Shown in pieces: positions 51,117-59,956 of a stretch of DNA of 64,000 nt (its first letter is position 1; the number at the start of each line of letters is the position of its first letter). Source of the DNA: Paracoccus solventivorans. Its GTDB lineage: Bacteria > Pseudomonadota > Alphaproteobacteria > Rhodobacterales > Rhodobacteraceae. The notes under the pieces are model-generated. The model was given only the letters and a program-made list of their open reading frames with translations. It was not told the DNA's origin and did not search any database. The stretch is taken from assembly GCF_900142875.1 (NCBI RefSeq), contig NZ_FRCK01000013.1, positions 1 to 64,000 of the forward strand. The letters run 5' to 3'. A program made the position numbers and the translations under genes.

Positions 51117-51836
51117 TCACAGCGGCTCCCATACGCAATGGCTGCGGCTGGCGGGAATCGAGAATCCCTCGAAGATCTGCACGATGTCGGGGTCGAAGCT
51201 GCCGAACGGCCCGGGGGCCGAGGCCAGCGAGATCACCACCTGCGCGGGCAGCTGCTCGAGATGGGCGATGCGCGGCAGCACGAAGTTCTCGCACAGCCAG
51301 ACGATGTCGCGGTGGATTGGGTCCTGCATCAGGATGTCGGGCGCGGCGGGCAGGGCGGATTCGTCCTCGATCCAGTCGGGCTCGGCGGCCATGTCCGCCC
51401 CCGCATCGCCGGGCGCCGGCTCGGGCCCCGGATCGGGGGGCGACAGCTCGGACGGCAGCGGCGCGGTCTCGGGCTCTGACAGCTGCGTCTCGCCCTCGTC
51501 CACCTCGGGCACCGCCTCGATCGAGAACCCGCCCAGCAGCTCGTCCAGCTCGGCCTGTTCTTCGGGGGTCAGCGGCGCTTCCAGATGTTCGTCCAGCATG
51601 TCGGGCGGGACGACGTCATCGAACGTGGTCTCGTCGACAGGGGGAACACGGGCGGCAAGCGAGGGCATGACGAAACGATAGCGCTGGACCAGACCCAGGC
51701 CGGGAATGCGGTCGGACCGTTCCTCCTGCAGCCAGACCTCGGCGCCCGAGGGCACCGGGATCAGCGGCTGGCCCGCCTCGGAGGCGAGTCCCGCCAGGGT
51801 CGAGGCGAACAGAAGGACAGCTGACAGCACGGACAC
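51117..51836 (-). CDS. DUF6497-like exported protein with acidic insert
   Basis: 239 residues with a signal peptide (MSVLSAVLLFASTLAGLASE). The N-terminal part (VPSGAEVWLQEERSDRIPGL, QRYRFVMPSLAARV) and C-terminal part (HRDIVWLCENFVLPRIAHLE, PAQVVISLASAPGPFGSFDP) resemble a Rhodobacterales-specific family of unknown role. Between them about 95 residues (75-168) are Glu/Pro/Asp-rich and look disordered. It lies 29 bases after pccB, so it is probably cotranscribed with it. Confidence 0.7.
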   Translation of the reverse strand: MSVLSAVLLFASTLAGLASEAGQPLIPVPSGAEVWLQEERSDRIPGLGLVQRYRFVMPSLAARVPPVDETTFDDVVPPDMLDEHLEAPLTPEEQAELDELLGGFSIEAVPEVDEGETQLSEPETAPLPSELSPPDPGPEPAPGDAGADMAAEPDWIEDESALPAAPDILMQDPIHRDIVWLCENFVLPRIAHLEQLPAQVVISLASAPGPFGSFDPDIVQIFEGFSIPASRSHCVWEPL

Positions 51837-51865
51837 GGCCGGGGTCCGGGGTTACATGGGCGGGC

Positions 51866-53398
51866 TCACAACGGGATGTTGTCGTGTTTCTTCCAGGGAT
51901 TCGACAGCTGCTTGTTGCGCAGCGAGGCGAAGGCCCGCGCCACCCGCTTGCGGGTCGAACGCGGCTGGATCACCTCGTCGATGAAGCCCTTTTCGGCGGC
52001 GACGAAGGGGTTGGCGAAACGGTCCTCGTAGTCCCGGGTTCGCGCCGCGATCTTTTCGGCATCGCCCAGCTCGCTGCGATAGAGGATTTCGACCGCGCCC
52101 TTGGCGCCCATCACCGCGATTTCCGCCGTCGGCCAGGCATAGTTGAAATCGCCGCGCAGGTGTTTCGAGGCCATCACGTCATAGGCGCCGCCATAGGCCT
52201 TGCGGGTGATGACGGTGACCTTCGGCACCGTCGCCTCGCCATAGGCGAACAGCAGTTTCGCGCCATGCTTGATGACGCCGCCGTATTCCTGGCTGGTCCC
52301 GGGCAGGAAGCCGGGCACGTCGACCAGGGTCAGGATCGGGATGTTGAAGGCGTCGCAGAAGCGCACGAACCGCGCGGCCTTGCGGCTGGAATCGATGTCC
52401 AGCACGCCGGCCAGCACCATCGGCTGGTTGGCGACGACGCCGACGGTCTGCCCCTCGATGCGGATGAAGCCGGTGATGATGTTGCCGGCGAAATCGCGCT
52501 GGATCTCGTAGAAATCGCCCTCGTCGGCGATCTTCAGCACCAGCTCCTTCATGTCGTAGGGCTGGTTGGGGTTGTCGGGGATCAGCGTGTCGAGCGAATC
52601 CTCGATCCGCGCCGGGTCGTCGAAGAACGGGCGCGCCGGCGCCTTTTCCCGGTTCGACAGCGGCAGGAAGTCGAACAGTCGGCGGATTTCCGACAGCGTT
52701 TCCACGTCGTTTTCAAAGGCGCCGTCGGCGACCGAGGATTTCCTGGTATGGGTCGAGGCGCCGCCCAGCTGCTCCGCCGTCACCACCTCGTTGGTCACCG
52801 TCTTCACCACGTCGGGCCCGGTCACGAACATGTAGGAGCTGTCCTTCACCATGAAGATGAAGTCGGTCATCGCCGGCGAATAGACCGCGCCGCCCGCGCA
52901 GGGCCCCATGATGACGCTGATCTGCGGGATCACGCCGCTGGCCATAATGTTGCGCTGGAACACGTCGGCATAGCCGGCCAGCGAGGCCACGCCCTCTTGA
53001 ATCCGCGCGCCGCCCGAATCGTTCAGCCCGATCACCGGCGCGCCGTTCTGCATCGCCATGTCCATGATCTTGCAGATCTTCTGCGCGTGGGTTTCCGACA
53101 GCGAGCCGCCGAACACGGTGAAGTCCTGGCTGAACACATAGACCATGCGGCCGTTGATCGTGCCCCAGCCGGTCACCACACCGTCGCCATAGGGGCGGTC
53201 GTCCTGCATCCCGAACTCGGTCGAGCGGTGGCGGACGAACATGTCGAATTCCTCGAACGAGCCCTCGTCCAGAAGGATGTCCAGCCGCTCGCGCGCGGTC
53301 AGCTTGCCGCGGGCGTGCTGGGCGTCGATGCGCTTTTGCCCGCCACCCATGCGCGCCTGTTGCCGCAGCTCATCGAGCTGTCCCGGAATATCCTTCAT
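51866..53398 (-). CDS. pccB: Propionyl-CoA carboxylase carboxyltransferase beta subunit
   Basis: Transfers the carboxyl group from biotin to propionyl-CoA. The 510-residue product is family-sized, with [40 protein letters not shown] (first oxyanion hole), [16 protein letters not shown], and in the second half [20 protein letters not shown] and [20 protein letters not shown]. First gene of the leftward cluster. The upstream gap shared with alr contains TTTGCAAA-type sites. Confidence 0.97.
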   Translation of the reverse strand: MKDIPGQLDELRQQARMGGGQKRIDAQHARGKLTARERLDILLDEGSFEEFDMFVRHRSTEFGMQDDRPYGDGVVTGWGTINGRMVYVFSQDFTVFGGSLSETHAQKICKIMDMAMQNGAPVIGLNDSGGARIQEGVASLAGYADVFQRNIMASGVIPQISVIMGPCAGGAVYSPAMTDFIFMVKDSSYMFVTGPDVVKTVTNEVVTAEQLGGASTHTRKSSVADGAFENDVETLSEIRRLFDFLPLSNREKAPARPFFDDPARIEDSLDTLIPDNPNQPYDMKELVLKIADEGDFYEIQRDFAGNIITGFIRIEGQTVGVVANQPMVLAGVLDIDSSRKAARFVRFCDAFNIPILTLVDVPGFLPGTSQEYGGVIKHGAKLLFAYGEATVPKVTVITRKAYGGAYDVMASKHLRGDFNYAWPTAEIAVMGAKGAVEILYRSELGDAEKIAARTRDYEDRFANPFVAAEKGFIDEVIQPRSTRKRVARAFASLRNKQLSNPWKKHDNIPL

Positions 53399-53465
53399 GC
53401 CGCCCTCCGTTCGTGACTGGCGGGGACAATAGGGCCAGCGGCGGGCCGAGCAAAGCGGAAAGGGG

Positions 53466-53517
53466 AAAGTTTGCAAAATACCGCGTTAGCAGCCGTGTGC
53501 AGTTGCGAAACTGCAAA
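53466..53517. promoter_or_regulatory. Candidate acyl-CoA regulator (PccR/ScfR-type) sites at pccB
   Basis: AAAGTTTGCAAA at 53466-53477 contains the palindrome TTTGCAAA, and a second cluster GTTGCGAAACTGCAAA lies at 53502-53517 with an inverted repeat CAGTT-GCGA-AACTG (53500-53513). PccR of Rhodobacter and related RamB-type regulators bind TTTGCAAA-containing sites, to my knowledge. The sites sit 68-119 bases upstream of pccB. The regulator gene itself is not in the window. Confidence 0.55.
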
Positions 53518-53578
53518 GGATCGCGCTGCGGCGGCCTGGCCGCTTGACGGGGCGGCGCCCTGCCGCCATGCCTCCGAC

Positions 53579-54619
53579 ATGGGACTGACGATAGATCTGG
53601 CCGCGATCGCGGCGAACTGGACGGCGCTGGCGCGGCAGGCACCGGGCGCGCGCCCGGGGGCGGTGGTCAAGGCTGACGCCTATGGCCTGGGCGCGGCGCA
53701 GGTGGCGCCGGCGCTTTACGAGGCGGGCGCGCGGGATTTCTTCGTGGCGCTGGCCTCCGAGGGCCGGGCGCTGCGCCCGCATCTGGCGGCGGATGCCCGG
53801 ATCTTCGTGCTGTCCGGCCATATGGAGGGGCAGGGGCTCGACGGGTTGATTCCCGTGCTGAACAGCCCCGAGCAGTTCTTCCGCGACCGCACCCTGCGCC
53901 CGCGCGGCGATTTCGCGATCCAGCTGGACAGCGGCATGAACCGGCTGGGCTTCGAGCCGGCCGAGTGGGCCGCGATCCGGTCCGAGGCGCTGTCGGTGCC
54001 CAGCCCGCAGGGCACCGGCCCGGCGCTGGTGATGTCGCATCTGATGTGCGCGGATGAGCCCGACCACCCGGCCAACCAGACGCAGCTGCGCGCGTTCCGG
54101 CAGATGACGGACGGGATCGCGGCGCCGCGTTCGCTGGCGGCGACCGGGGGGATCCTGCTGGGGCCCGAGTATCACTTCGGCCTGACCCGGCCGGGGATCG
54201 GGCTTTACGGCGGTGAGCCCTTTGCGGGGGCGCGGCCGGTGGTGACGCTGGCGCTCGAGGTGATCCAGACCCGCAGCGTGGCGGCGGGCGAGGCGGTGGG
54301 CTACGGCTGCACCTGGACCGCGCCGCGCCCCAGCCGCATCGCCACGGTAGCGGCCGGCTATGCCGACGGGCTGTTGCGGGCGCTGTCGGGCAAGGACGTG
54401 CCGCTGTGGGCGGGCGAGCGCTCGGTGCCGATGGTCGGGCGGGTGTCGATGGACCTGATCACCGTCGACGTGACCGACCTGCCCGAGCTGCCGCAGTCGC
54501 TGGAGATCCTGAACGCGCGGCAGGGCGTGGACGACCTGGCCGCGCTGGCCGGCACCATCGGGTACGAGATCCTGACCTCGCTGGGGCCGCGCTATCCGCG
54601 GCACTACCTTCGATCTTAA
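53579..54619 (+). CDS. alr: Alanine racemase
   Basis: PLP enzyme producing D-alanine for peptidoglycan. 346 residues. PLP-binding Lys31 in [10 protein letters not shown], catalytic Tyr near 242 in AVGYGCTW, and [29 protein letters not shown] are present. ATG 53579 gives the usual start ([14 protein letters not shown]); an open frame begins further upstream at a non-conserved ATG. Divergent from pccB. Confidence 0.95.
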   Translation: MGLTIDLAAIAANWTALARQAPGARPGAVVKADAYGLGAAQVAPALYEAGARDFFVALASEGRALRPHLAADARIFVLSGHMEGQGLDGLIPVLNSPEQFFRDRTLRPRGDFAIQLDSGMNRLGFEPAEWAAIRSEALSVPSPQGTGPALVMSHLMCADEPDHPANQTQLRAFRQMTDGIAAPRSLAATGGILLGPEYHFGLTRPGIGLYGGEPFAGARPVVTLALEVIQTRSVAAGEAVGYGCTWTAPRPSRIATVAAGYADGLLRALSGKDVPLWAGERSVPMVGRVSMDLITVDVTDLPELPQSLEILNARQGVDDLAALAGTIGYEILTSLGPRYPRHYLRS

Positions 54620-54738
54620 CGGTTCGTCAGCATGTGCGTGCTAGCGTCGGGACGAATCGCAGCGGATCGGGGGCGTCTGGATGACTTGCGCGGTAATCCT
54701 CCACGGACAGGGCAGGGGCCGATGGGCCGGGCGGCGGC

Positions 54739-55530
54739 ATGAGCACCCGCCGGATCATCCTGCGCCCCGCTGACGGGGTGCGCGCCGTCGGCCGCGCCAC
54801 GCTGGCGACGATTCGGCTGGTCGGGGCGGTGGCGATCTTCGCCGCGCGGGCGGTAGTCGCGCCCGGCTATGCGCCGCGGCCGCTGCTCGAGCAGCTGCTG
54901 CGCATCGGCTGGCTGTCGCTGCCGGTGGTCGGGCTGACCGCACTGTTCACCGGCGCGGCGCTGGCCCTGCAGATCGACGCCGGCGGCCAGCGCTTCCAGG
55001 CCGAGGATGTGGTTCCCGCCATCGTCGCCATCGGGATGCTGCGCGAGCTGGGGCCGGTGCTGGGCGGGCTGATGGTGGCGGCGCGGGTGGCGTCCTCGAT
55101 CGCGGCGGAGATCGGCTCGATGCGGGTCACCGAACAGATCGACGCGCTGGTCACGCTGTCCACCGACCCGGTAGGCTGGCTGGTGACGCCGCGGCTGTGG
55201 GCGGCGGTGCTGGCGCTGCCGCTGCTGGTCGGCGTCGGCGACGTGATCGGGATCATGGGCGGCTGGCTGGTCGGCACCACCACGCTGGGCTTCACCTCGC
55301 AGGCGTATCTGTCGAACTCCTGGTCCTATCTGGAAACCTGGGATGTGGTGTCGGGGCTGATCAAGGGCGCGGTGTTCGGCGCCATCATCGCGCTGGCGGG
55401 CTGCTGGTTCGGGATGCGCGCCAGCCGCGGCGCGGTGGGGGTCGGGCGAGCCACCACCAACTCCGTCGTCGCGGCCTCGGTCGGCATCCTCGCCTCGAAC
55501 TTCATCCTGACGAGCCTGTTCTTCACATGA
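54739..55530 (+). CDS. mlaE: MlaE-type ABC transporter permease
   Basis: Inner-membrane permease of the phospholipid (Mla) transport family, 263 residues with about five or six membrane segments. Typical motifs: TALFTGAALALQ, VVPAIVAIGMLRELGPVLGG, LMVAARVASSIAAEIGSMRV, EQIDAL. Its stop overlaps the MlaF start by 4 bases. No MCE substrate-binding subunit (MlaD) follows. Confidence 0.93.
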   Translation: MSTRRIILRPADGVRAVGRATLATIRLVGAVAIFAARAVVAPGYAPRPLLEQLLRIGWLSLPVVGLTALFTGAALALQIDAGGQRFQAEDVVPAIVAIGMLRELGPVLGGLMVAARVASSIAAEIGSMRVTEQIDALVTLSTDPVGWLVTPRLWAAVLALPLLVGVGDVIGIMGGWLVGTTTLGFTSQAYLSNSWSYLETWDVVSGLIKGAVFGAIIALAGCWFGMRASRGAVGVGRATTNSVVAASVGILASNFILTSLFFT

Positions 55531-56324
55531 GCGCCGCGCCCCAGACCCGACACGCGCCCCGCCATGCGCCCGACACGCCGCCGGTGATCGAGATCCGCCG
55601 CCTCGCCAAGTCCTTCGGCGCCAACAAGGTGCTGGACGGGGTGGACCTGTCGCTGGCGCGCGGCGAAAGCCTGGTGGTGATCGGGGGCTCGGGTAGCGGA
55701 AAATCCGTGCTGCTGCGGCTGGTGCTGGGGCTCGAGGCCGCCGACCGGGGCGAGGTGCTGCTGCACGGCGCCCCTGCCGATGCGCGGCTGCGGGCGCGGT
55801 TCATGCAGGATTTCGGGATGCTGTTCCAAAGCGGGGCGCTGTTCGACAGCCTGCCGGTCTGGCGCAACGTCGGCTTTCGCCTGCTGCGCGAGATGCCGGC
55901 CGCAAAGGCCCGCGAACGCGCCATCGCCAGCCTGTCGCGCGTCGGCCTTGGTCCCGAGGTCGCCGACCGGATGCCCGCCGACCTGTCGGGGGGCATGCGC
56001 AAGCGCGTGGCGCTGGCCCGCGCCATCGCCACCGATCCGGCGGTGCTGTTCTTCGACGAACCCACCGCCGGGCTCGACCCCCAGCGCGCCACCGCGATCA
56101 GCGAGCTGATCCGCGGCATCGTCACCCAGACCGGCGCCACCGCCATCACCATCACCCACGACATGCGCAGCGTGCGCACCATCGCCGACCGGGTGGCGCT
56201 GCTGGACCGCGGCCGCATCCGCTGGCAGGGGCCGGTCACGGCGCCCGCGGGCGGGCTCGACAGCGACCCCGACCCGGTGCTGCGCGCCTTTGTCGAGGGC
56301 CGGCCGCTGGACCCGGGGGCGTGA
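55527..56324 (+). CDS. mlaF: MlaF-type ABC transporter ATP-binding protein
   Basis: 265-residue ATPase partner of MlaE. Walker A GGSGSGKSVLL near 53-63, family motif MLFQSGALFDSLPVWRNVGF, signature LSGGMRKRVALARAI, Walker B VLFFDEPTAGLDP. Its ATG overlaps the mlaE TGA (ATGA). Together they would drive retrograde phospholipid movement, given an MCE protein encoded elsewhere. Confidence 0.95.
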   Translation: MSAAPQTRHAPRHAPDTPPVIEIRRLAKSFGANKVLDGVDLSLARGESLVVIGGSGSGKSVLLRLVLGLEAADRGEVLLHGAPADARLRARFMQDFGMLFQSGALFDSLPVWRNVGFRLLREMPAAKARERAIASLSRVGLGPEVADRMPADLSGGMRKRVALARAIATDPAVLFFDEPTAGLDPQRATAISELIRGIVTQTGATAITITHDMRSVRTIADRVALLDRGRIRWQGPVTAPAGGLDSDPDPVLRAFVEGRPLDPGA

Positions 56325-56442
56325 GGCGCCCTCCGGCCCGGGCGGTCAAACTTTTCACCCGCCTGCGGCGTTCCCCTGGCATCAGGGTTGAAAACCCCGA
56401 CATCGCCTGCAACATGACACCAGTACCAAGGATGAGGACGCA

Positions 56443-57537
56443 GTGGGTCTGACCCCGACGAACCCGACCGCCCAGACGGGCGAAACCCTGCTGGAGTTTC
56501 CCGACAACCGGTTGCTGATCGAGCTGTGCGGTCCGCATGACCGCCATATCGCGCGGCTGGAACAGGCGCTCGGCGTCCATATCCTGCACCGCGGCAACCA
56601 GCTGCAGGTCGCCGGCGCGGGCGACGCCCAGGACGACGCCGCCCGCATCCTGCGCGCGCTTTACGCCCGCCTGGAACAGGGGCGCGAGGTCGATCTGTCC
56701 GACGTCGATTCCGCCCTGCGCATGGGCGGCGACGACCGACCCGCCGCCACCCCGGCCGAGCAGCTGGAGATGTTCGGCCAGGGCCGCATCGAGCTGCGCA
56801 CCCGGAAAAAGACCATCGAGCCGCGCACCGAGGCGCAAAAGGACTATGTCCGCAGCCTGCTGGCCAACGAGCTTGCCTTCGGCATCGGCCCGGCGGGGAC
56901 GGGCAAGACCTATCTGGCCGTCGCGGTGGGCGTCACCATGCTGATCGGCGGCCATGTCGACCGCATCATCCTGTCGCGCCCCGCGGTCGAGGCGGGCGAG
57001 CGGCTGGGTTTCCTGCCCGGCGACGCCAAGGAAAAAGTCGATCCCTACATGCAGCCGCTGTATGACGCGCTGAACGATTTCCTGCCCGCCAAGCAGATGC
57101 AGAAGCTGATGGAGGAAAAGCGCATCGAGATCGCGCCGCTGGCCTTCATGCGCGGGCGCACGCTGGCCAATGCCTTTGTGGTGCTGGACGAGGCGCAGAA
57201 CGCCACCACCATGCAGATGAAGATGTTCCTGACCCGGCTGGGCGAGGGCTCGCGCATGGTCATCACCGGCGACCGCACCCAGGTCGATCTGCCGCGCGGG
57301 ATGCAGTCGGGGCTGCGCGACGCCGAACGCATCCTGGCCGGGGTGCCGGGGATCTCGTTCAACTATTTCACCGCCGCCGATGTGGTGCGCCACCCTCTGG
57401 TCGCCCGCATCATCCAGGCCTATGACACCGACGACGAGGCCGGCGGTGACCCGGAGCTGCCCCGCGCCGGCTACGGTGCCTATCCGCCCCGCCGCGACTG
57501 GCGGGCGGCGGCAGGGTCGGGGCCGCGCGATGAGTGA
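56443..57537 (+). CDS. phoH: PhoH-family ATPase (PhoH-like, GTG start)
   Basis: 364-residue P-loop protein, likely RNA-related helicase or ATPase. N-terminal KH-like segment (LLIELCGPHDRHIARLEQAL, GVHILHRGN) and PhoH domain with Walker A GPAGTGKTYLA near 149-159, ILSRPAVEAGERLGFLPGD, FVVLDEAQNAT and GDRTQVDLP. The GTG at 56443 follows AAGGATGAGGAC. It overlaps ybeY by 8 bases. phoH-ybeY-corC is a conserved rRNA-maturation and ion cluster. Confidence 0.94.
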   Translation: MGLTPTNPTAQTGETLLEFPDNRLLIELCGPHDRHIARLEQALGVHILHRGNQLQVAGAGDAQDDAARILRALYARLEQGREVDLSDVDSALRMGGDDRPAATPAEQLEMFGQGRIELRTRKKTIEPRTEAQKDYVRSLLANELAFGIGPAGTGKTYLAVAVGVTMLIGGHVDRIILSRPAVEAGERLGFLPGDAKEKVDPYMQPLYDALNDFLPAKQMQKLMEEKRIEIAPLAFMRGRTLANAFVVLDEAQNATTMQMKMFLTRLGEGSRMVITGDRTQVDLPRGMQSGLRDAERILAGVPGISFNYFTAADVVRHPLVARIIQAYDTDDEAGGDPELPRAGYGAYPPRRDWRAAAGSGPRDE

Positions 57538-58063
57538 CCGCGCACTCTCCGATACCGCCCCCGGCACCCCGGTCGACGTGGTGATCGAGGATGAGCGATG
57601 GCAGGCGGCCGGGCTCGAGGCGCTTGCCGCCCGCGCCGCCGCCGCCACGCTGCGGCATCTGGGCCTGCCACCCGTGGGCGAGGATGCGCCCGAGATCGTG
57701 GTGATGGGCTGCGACGACGACCGCATCGCCGCGCTGAACGCGGATTTCCGCGGCAAGCCCCAGCCCACCAACGTGCTCAGCTGGCCCGCGGCCGACCCGG
57801 CCCCTCGCGCGCCCGGGGCGATGCCCGCACTGCTTGACGCCGACGAGCTGGGCGACATCGCCATCAGCTACGACACCTGCGCGCGCGAGGCCGCGGCGCA
57901 GGGCAAGCCGCTGGCCGATCACGCCACCCATCTGCTGGTCCATGCCATCCTGCATCTGGCGGGCTATGATCACGAAGACGACGCCGACGCCGACACCATG
58001 GAGGATGCAGAGCGCGCGATCCTCGCGACGCTGGACATTCCCGACCCTTACCGAGAGCACTGA
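57530..58063 (+). CDS. ybeY: Endoribonuclease YbeY (rRNA maturation)
   Basis: Zinc-dependent RNase for 16S rRNA 3' processing and ribosome quality control. 177 residues. Metal motif HLLVHAILHLAGYDHEDD (three His) near the C-terminus, with FRGKPQPTNVLSWP and GDIAISYDTC before it. The ATG lies inside the end of phoH; corC starts 4 bases after its stop. Confidence 0.95.
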   Translation: MSDRALSDTAPGTPVDVVIEDERWQAAGLEALAARAAAATLRHLGLPPVGEDAPEIVVMGCDDDRIAALNADFRGKPQPTNVLSWPAADPAPRAPGAMPALLDADELGDIAISYDTCAREAAAQGKPLADHATHLLVHAILHLAGYDHEDDADADTMEDAERAILATLDIPDPYREH

Positions 58064-58067
58064 GCCG

Positions 58068-59099
58068 ATGAGCCTTCCCCAGACCCCCGCCCGGCCCGAC
58101 CACGGCCCCGCCAGGAACGGCGGCCCGGACAGCGCGGCGCTGGCCGCGGAACCCGAACCGGAACCATCGCCGGGGCTGGTCGCCCGTGACCTTGCGCCCC
58201 CGCAACCTTCCGCCCCCGATCATGCTGCGGATCCTGCCTCTGCCCCGCGCGAGGCGCCGGCGCGGCGCCTGCTGGGCCGCATTCTCAAGACCCTGGTGCC
58301 GCTGGCGCCCGGCGACGACGAGCAGGGCCCCGATTCGATGATGGAGGCCGCGACCTCGGCCGAGGCGCCCAGCATCCTCAACCTGCGCCGCAAGACCGTG
58401 GACGACGTGGCGCTGACCCGCGCCGACATCGTGGCGGTGCCGGTCACCGTCGGCCTGCAGGAACTGGTCGAGGTGTTCCGCGACCACGGCTATTCGCGGC
58501 TGCCGGTCTATCGCGGCAACCTGGACGAGCCGCTGGGGCTGGTCCATCTCAAGGACCTGGCGCTCAAGCACGGCTTCGCCCCGAAGTCGGCGCCGCGTTT
58601 CGCGCTGCGCCCGCTGCTGCGGCCGCTGCTTTACGTGCCGGGGTCGATGCCGATCGGGGCGCTGCTGCAGCAGATGCAGCAGAAGCGCATCCACATGGCG
58701 CTGCTGATCGACGAATACGGCGGCGTGGACGGGCTGGTCACCATCGAGGACCTGATCGAGCAGGTGATCGGCCAGATCGACGACGAGCACGACGAAAGCG
58801 ACGAGGATCTGTGGGTGCCGGAGGGCCCCGGCCAGTGGCTGGTGCTGGCCCGCGCGCCCATCGAGCGGGTCGAGGCCGAGGTGGGGCTGAAGTTGACCGG
58901 CGGCGTCTATGAAGAGGAAATCGACACGCTGGGCGGGCTGATCTTCATGCTGGCCGGGCGGGTGCCCTGCGCCGGCGAGGTGATCGCCGACGAAAGCGGC
59001 GCCGAGTTCGAGATCGTCGAGGCCGGCCCCCGCCGCATCAAGCGCGTGCGCCTGCGCATCCCCGGGCGCGAGGAAACCGAGGCGGAGCTGTCCGCCTAG
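58068..59099 (+). CDS. corC: CorC/HlyC-family CBS-domain protein
   Basis: Cytosolic CBS-pair protein linked to magnesium and cobalt handling, 343 residues. An unconserved Pro/Ala/Glu-rich N-terminus (about 1-65) precedes the CBS pair (VALTRADIVAVPVTVGLQEL, YSRLPVYRGNLDEPLGLVHL, HMALLIDEYGGVDGLVTIED) and a CorC_HlyC C-terminal domain (DTLGGLIFMLAGRVPCAGEV). In many relatives lnt follows; here a convergent GNAT gene overlaps its end by 4 bases. Confidence 0.93.
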   Translation: MSLPQTPARPDHGPARNGGPDSAALAAEPEPEPSPGLVARDLAPPQPSAPDHAADPASAPREAPARRLLGRILKTLVPLAPGDDEQGPDSMMEAATSAEAPSILNLRRKTVDDVALTRADIVAVPVTVGLQELVEVFRDHGYSRLPVYRGNLDEPLGLVHLKDLALKHGFAPKSAPRFALRPLLRPLLYVPGSMPIGALLQQMQQKRIHMALLIDEYGGVDGLVTIEDLIEQVIGQIDDEHDESDEDLWVPEGPGQWLVLARAPIERVEAEVGLKLTGGVYEEEIDTLGGLIFMLAGRVPCAGEVIADESGAEFEIVEAGPRRIKRVRLRIPGREETEAELSA

Positions 59100-59590
59100 C
59101 TTTCTTCCGGCGGGAGCTCGCGGGTGAAGGCGGGGGCGTAGTCCAGCCGCGCCTGCACCGGCAGATGCGGCCCCGTCGCCTGCAGATAGGGGCCGGAAAA
59201 CGCGCAGTCCCACGCGACCGGGCGAAAGCCGAAACGGGCGTAATAGGCGGGGTCGCCCAGCACGATGATGGTGGCATCGGGGCGCAGGGCCTGCGCCGCG
59301 GCGACCAGCGCCGCGCCGATGCCCCGGCGCTGCTGGGCGGGGGTCACGGCCAGCGGCGCCAGCGCCAGCGCCGGAAACGGCGCCGTCACCGGGGACAGCG
59401 CCAGATGCCCGACGATGCCGCTTGCATCCTCGGCGACCAGCGACAGCGCCAGATCGCCATCGGCGCGCAGCGCCTCCACCAGCCGCGATTCCGCCGCGCC
59501 GCCAAAGGCCGCATCCAGCAGCCGGGCGATGGGCTCGATATCGGCCGGGGTCTCGGGGCGGATGGTGATCTGGGGGTGCGCCGCAGTCAT
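59096..59590 (-). CDS. GNAT-family N-acetyltransferase
   Basis: 164 residues. Acetyl-CoA-binding motif A is VTPAQQRRGIGAALVAAA (about 82-100); the fold also shows GDLALSLVAEDASGIVGHLA and a later GDPAYYARFGFRPVA, typical of YhbS-type acetyltransferases. Substrate unknown. Its start overlaps the upstream ABM-like gene's stop by 4 bases, so the two are cotranslated. Confidence 0.9.
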   Translation of the reverse strand: MTAAHPQITIRPETPADIEPIARLLDAAFGGAAESRLVEALRADGDLALSLVAEDASGIVGHLALSPVTAPFPALALAPLAVTPAQQRRGIGAALVAAAQALRPDATIIVLGDPAYYARFGFRPVAWDCAFSGPYLQATGPHLPVQARLDYAPAFTRELPPEES

Positions 59591-59928
59591 GCGGCGATCC
59601 GGTGGATGTCGCGGGCGATGCCGGCGGTCGCCGCCGCCCAGTCACTGGCCGCGGTGCGGGCGCGATGCGCCGCCAGCGCCTGCTCGTCGCGGAACAGCTC
59701 TTCGACCTGCCAGACCAGCGGGTCCTCGGTCTGCGAGATCGCGAAATACAGGCACCCCGGCTCGGCGCGCGTGGCCGCGACGTGATCCTCGACATGCGCC
59801 AGCACCGCCATCAGCTCGGCCGGCCCGGCACAGACCAGCCGCCCGGACAGCGCCACCTGCGCCCCCGTCGGTTCGGGGCGGCCGCAGGCCGGGCCGTGGT
59901 GGTGATGGCCGCAGGCGCAACCGGACAT
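59587..59928 (-). CDS. Antibiotic biosynthesis monooxygenase-like protein with His-rich N-terminus
   Basis: 113 residues. An N-terminal metal-binding-like segment (MSGCACGHHHHGPAC) is followed by an ABM-fold dimeric alpha-beta domain (LAHVEDHVAATRAEPGCLYF, ISQTEDPLVWQVEELFRDEQ, ALAAHRART). ABM proteins act as cofactor-free oxygenases or as small regulators. Start at 59928 after GGGAAGGAAG; overlaps the GNAT gene. guaA ends 28 bases upstream. Confidence 0.82.
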   Translation of the reverse strand: MSGCACGHHHHGPACGRPEPTGAQVALSGRLVCAGPAELMAVLAHVEDHVAATRAEPGCLYFAISQTEDPLVWQVEELFRDEQALAAHRARTAASDWAAATAGIARDIHRIAA

Positions 59929-59956
59929 GGCGCTTCCTTCCCTTAGCTGCGGGGGA

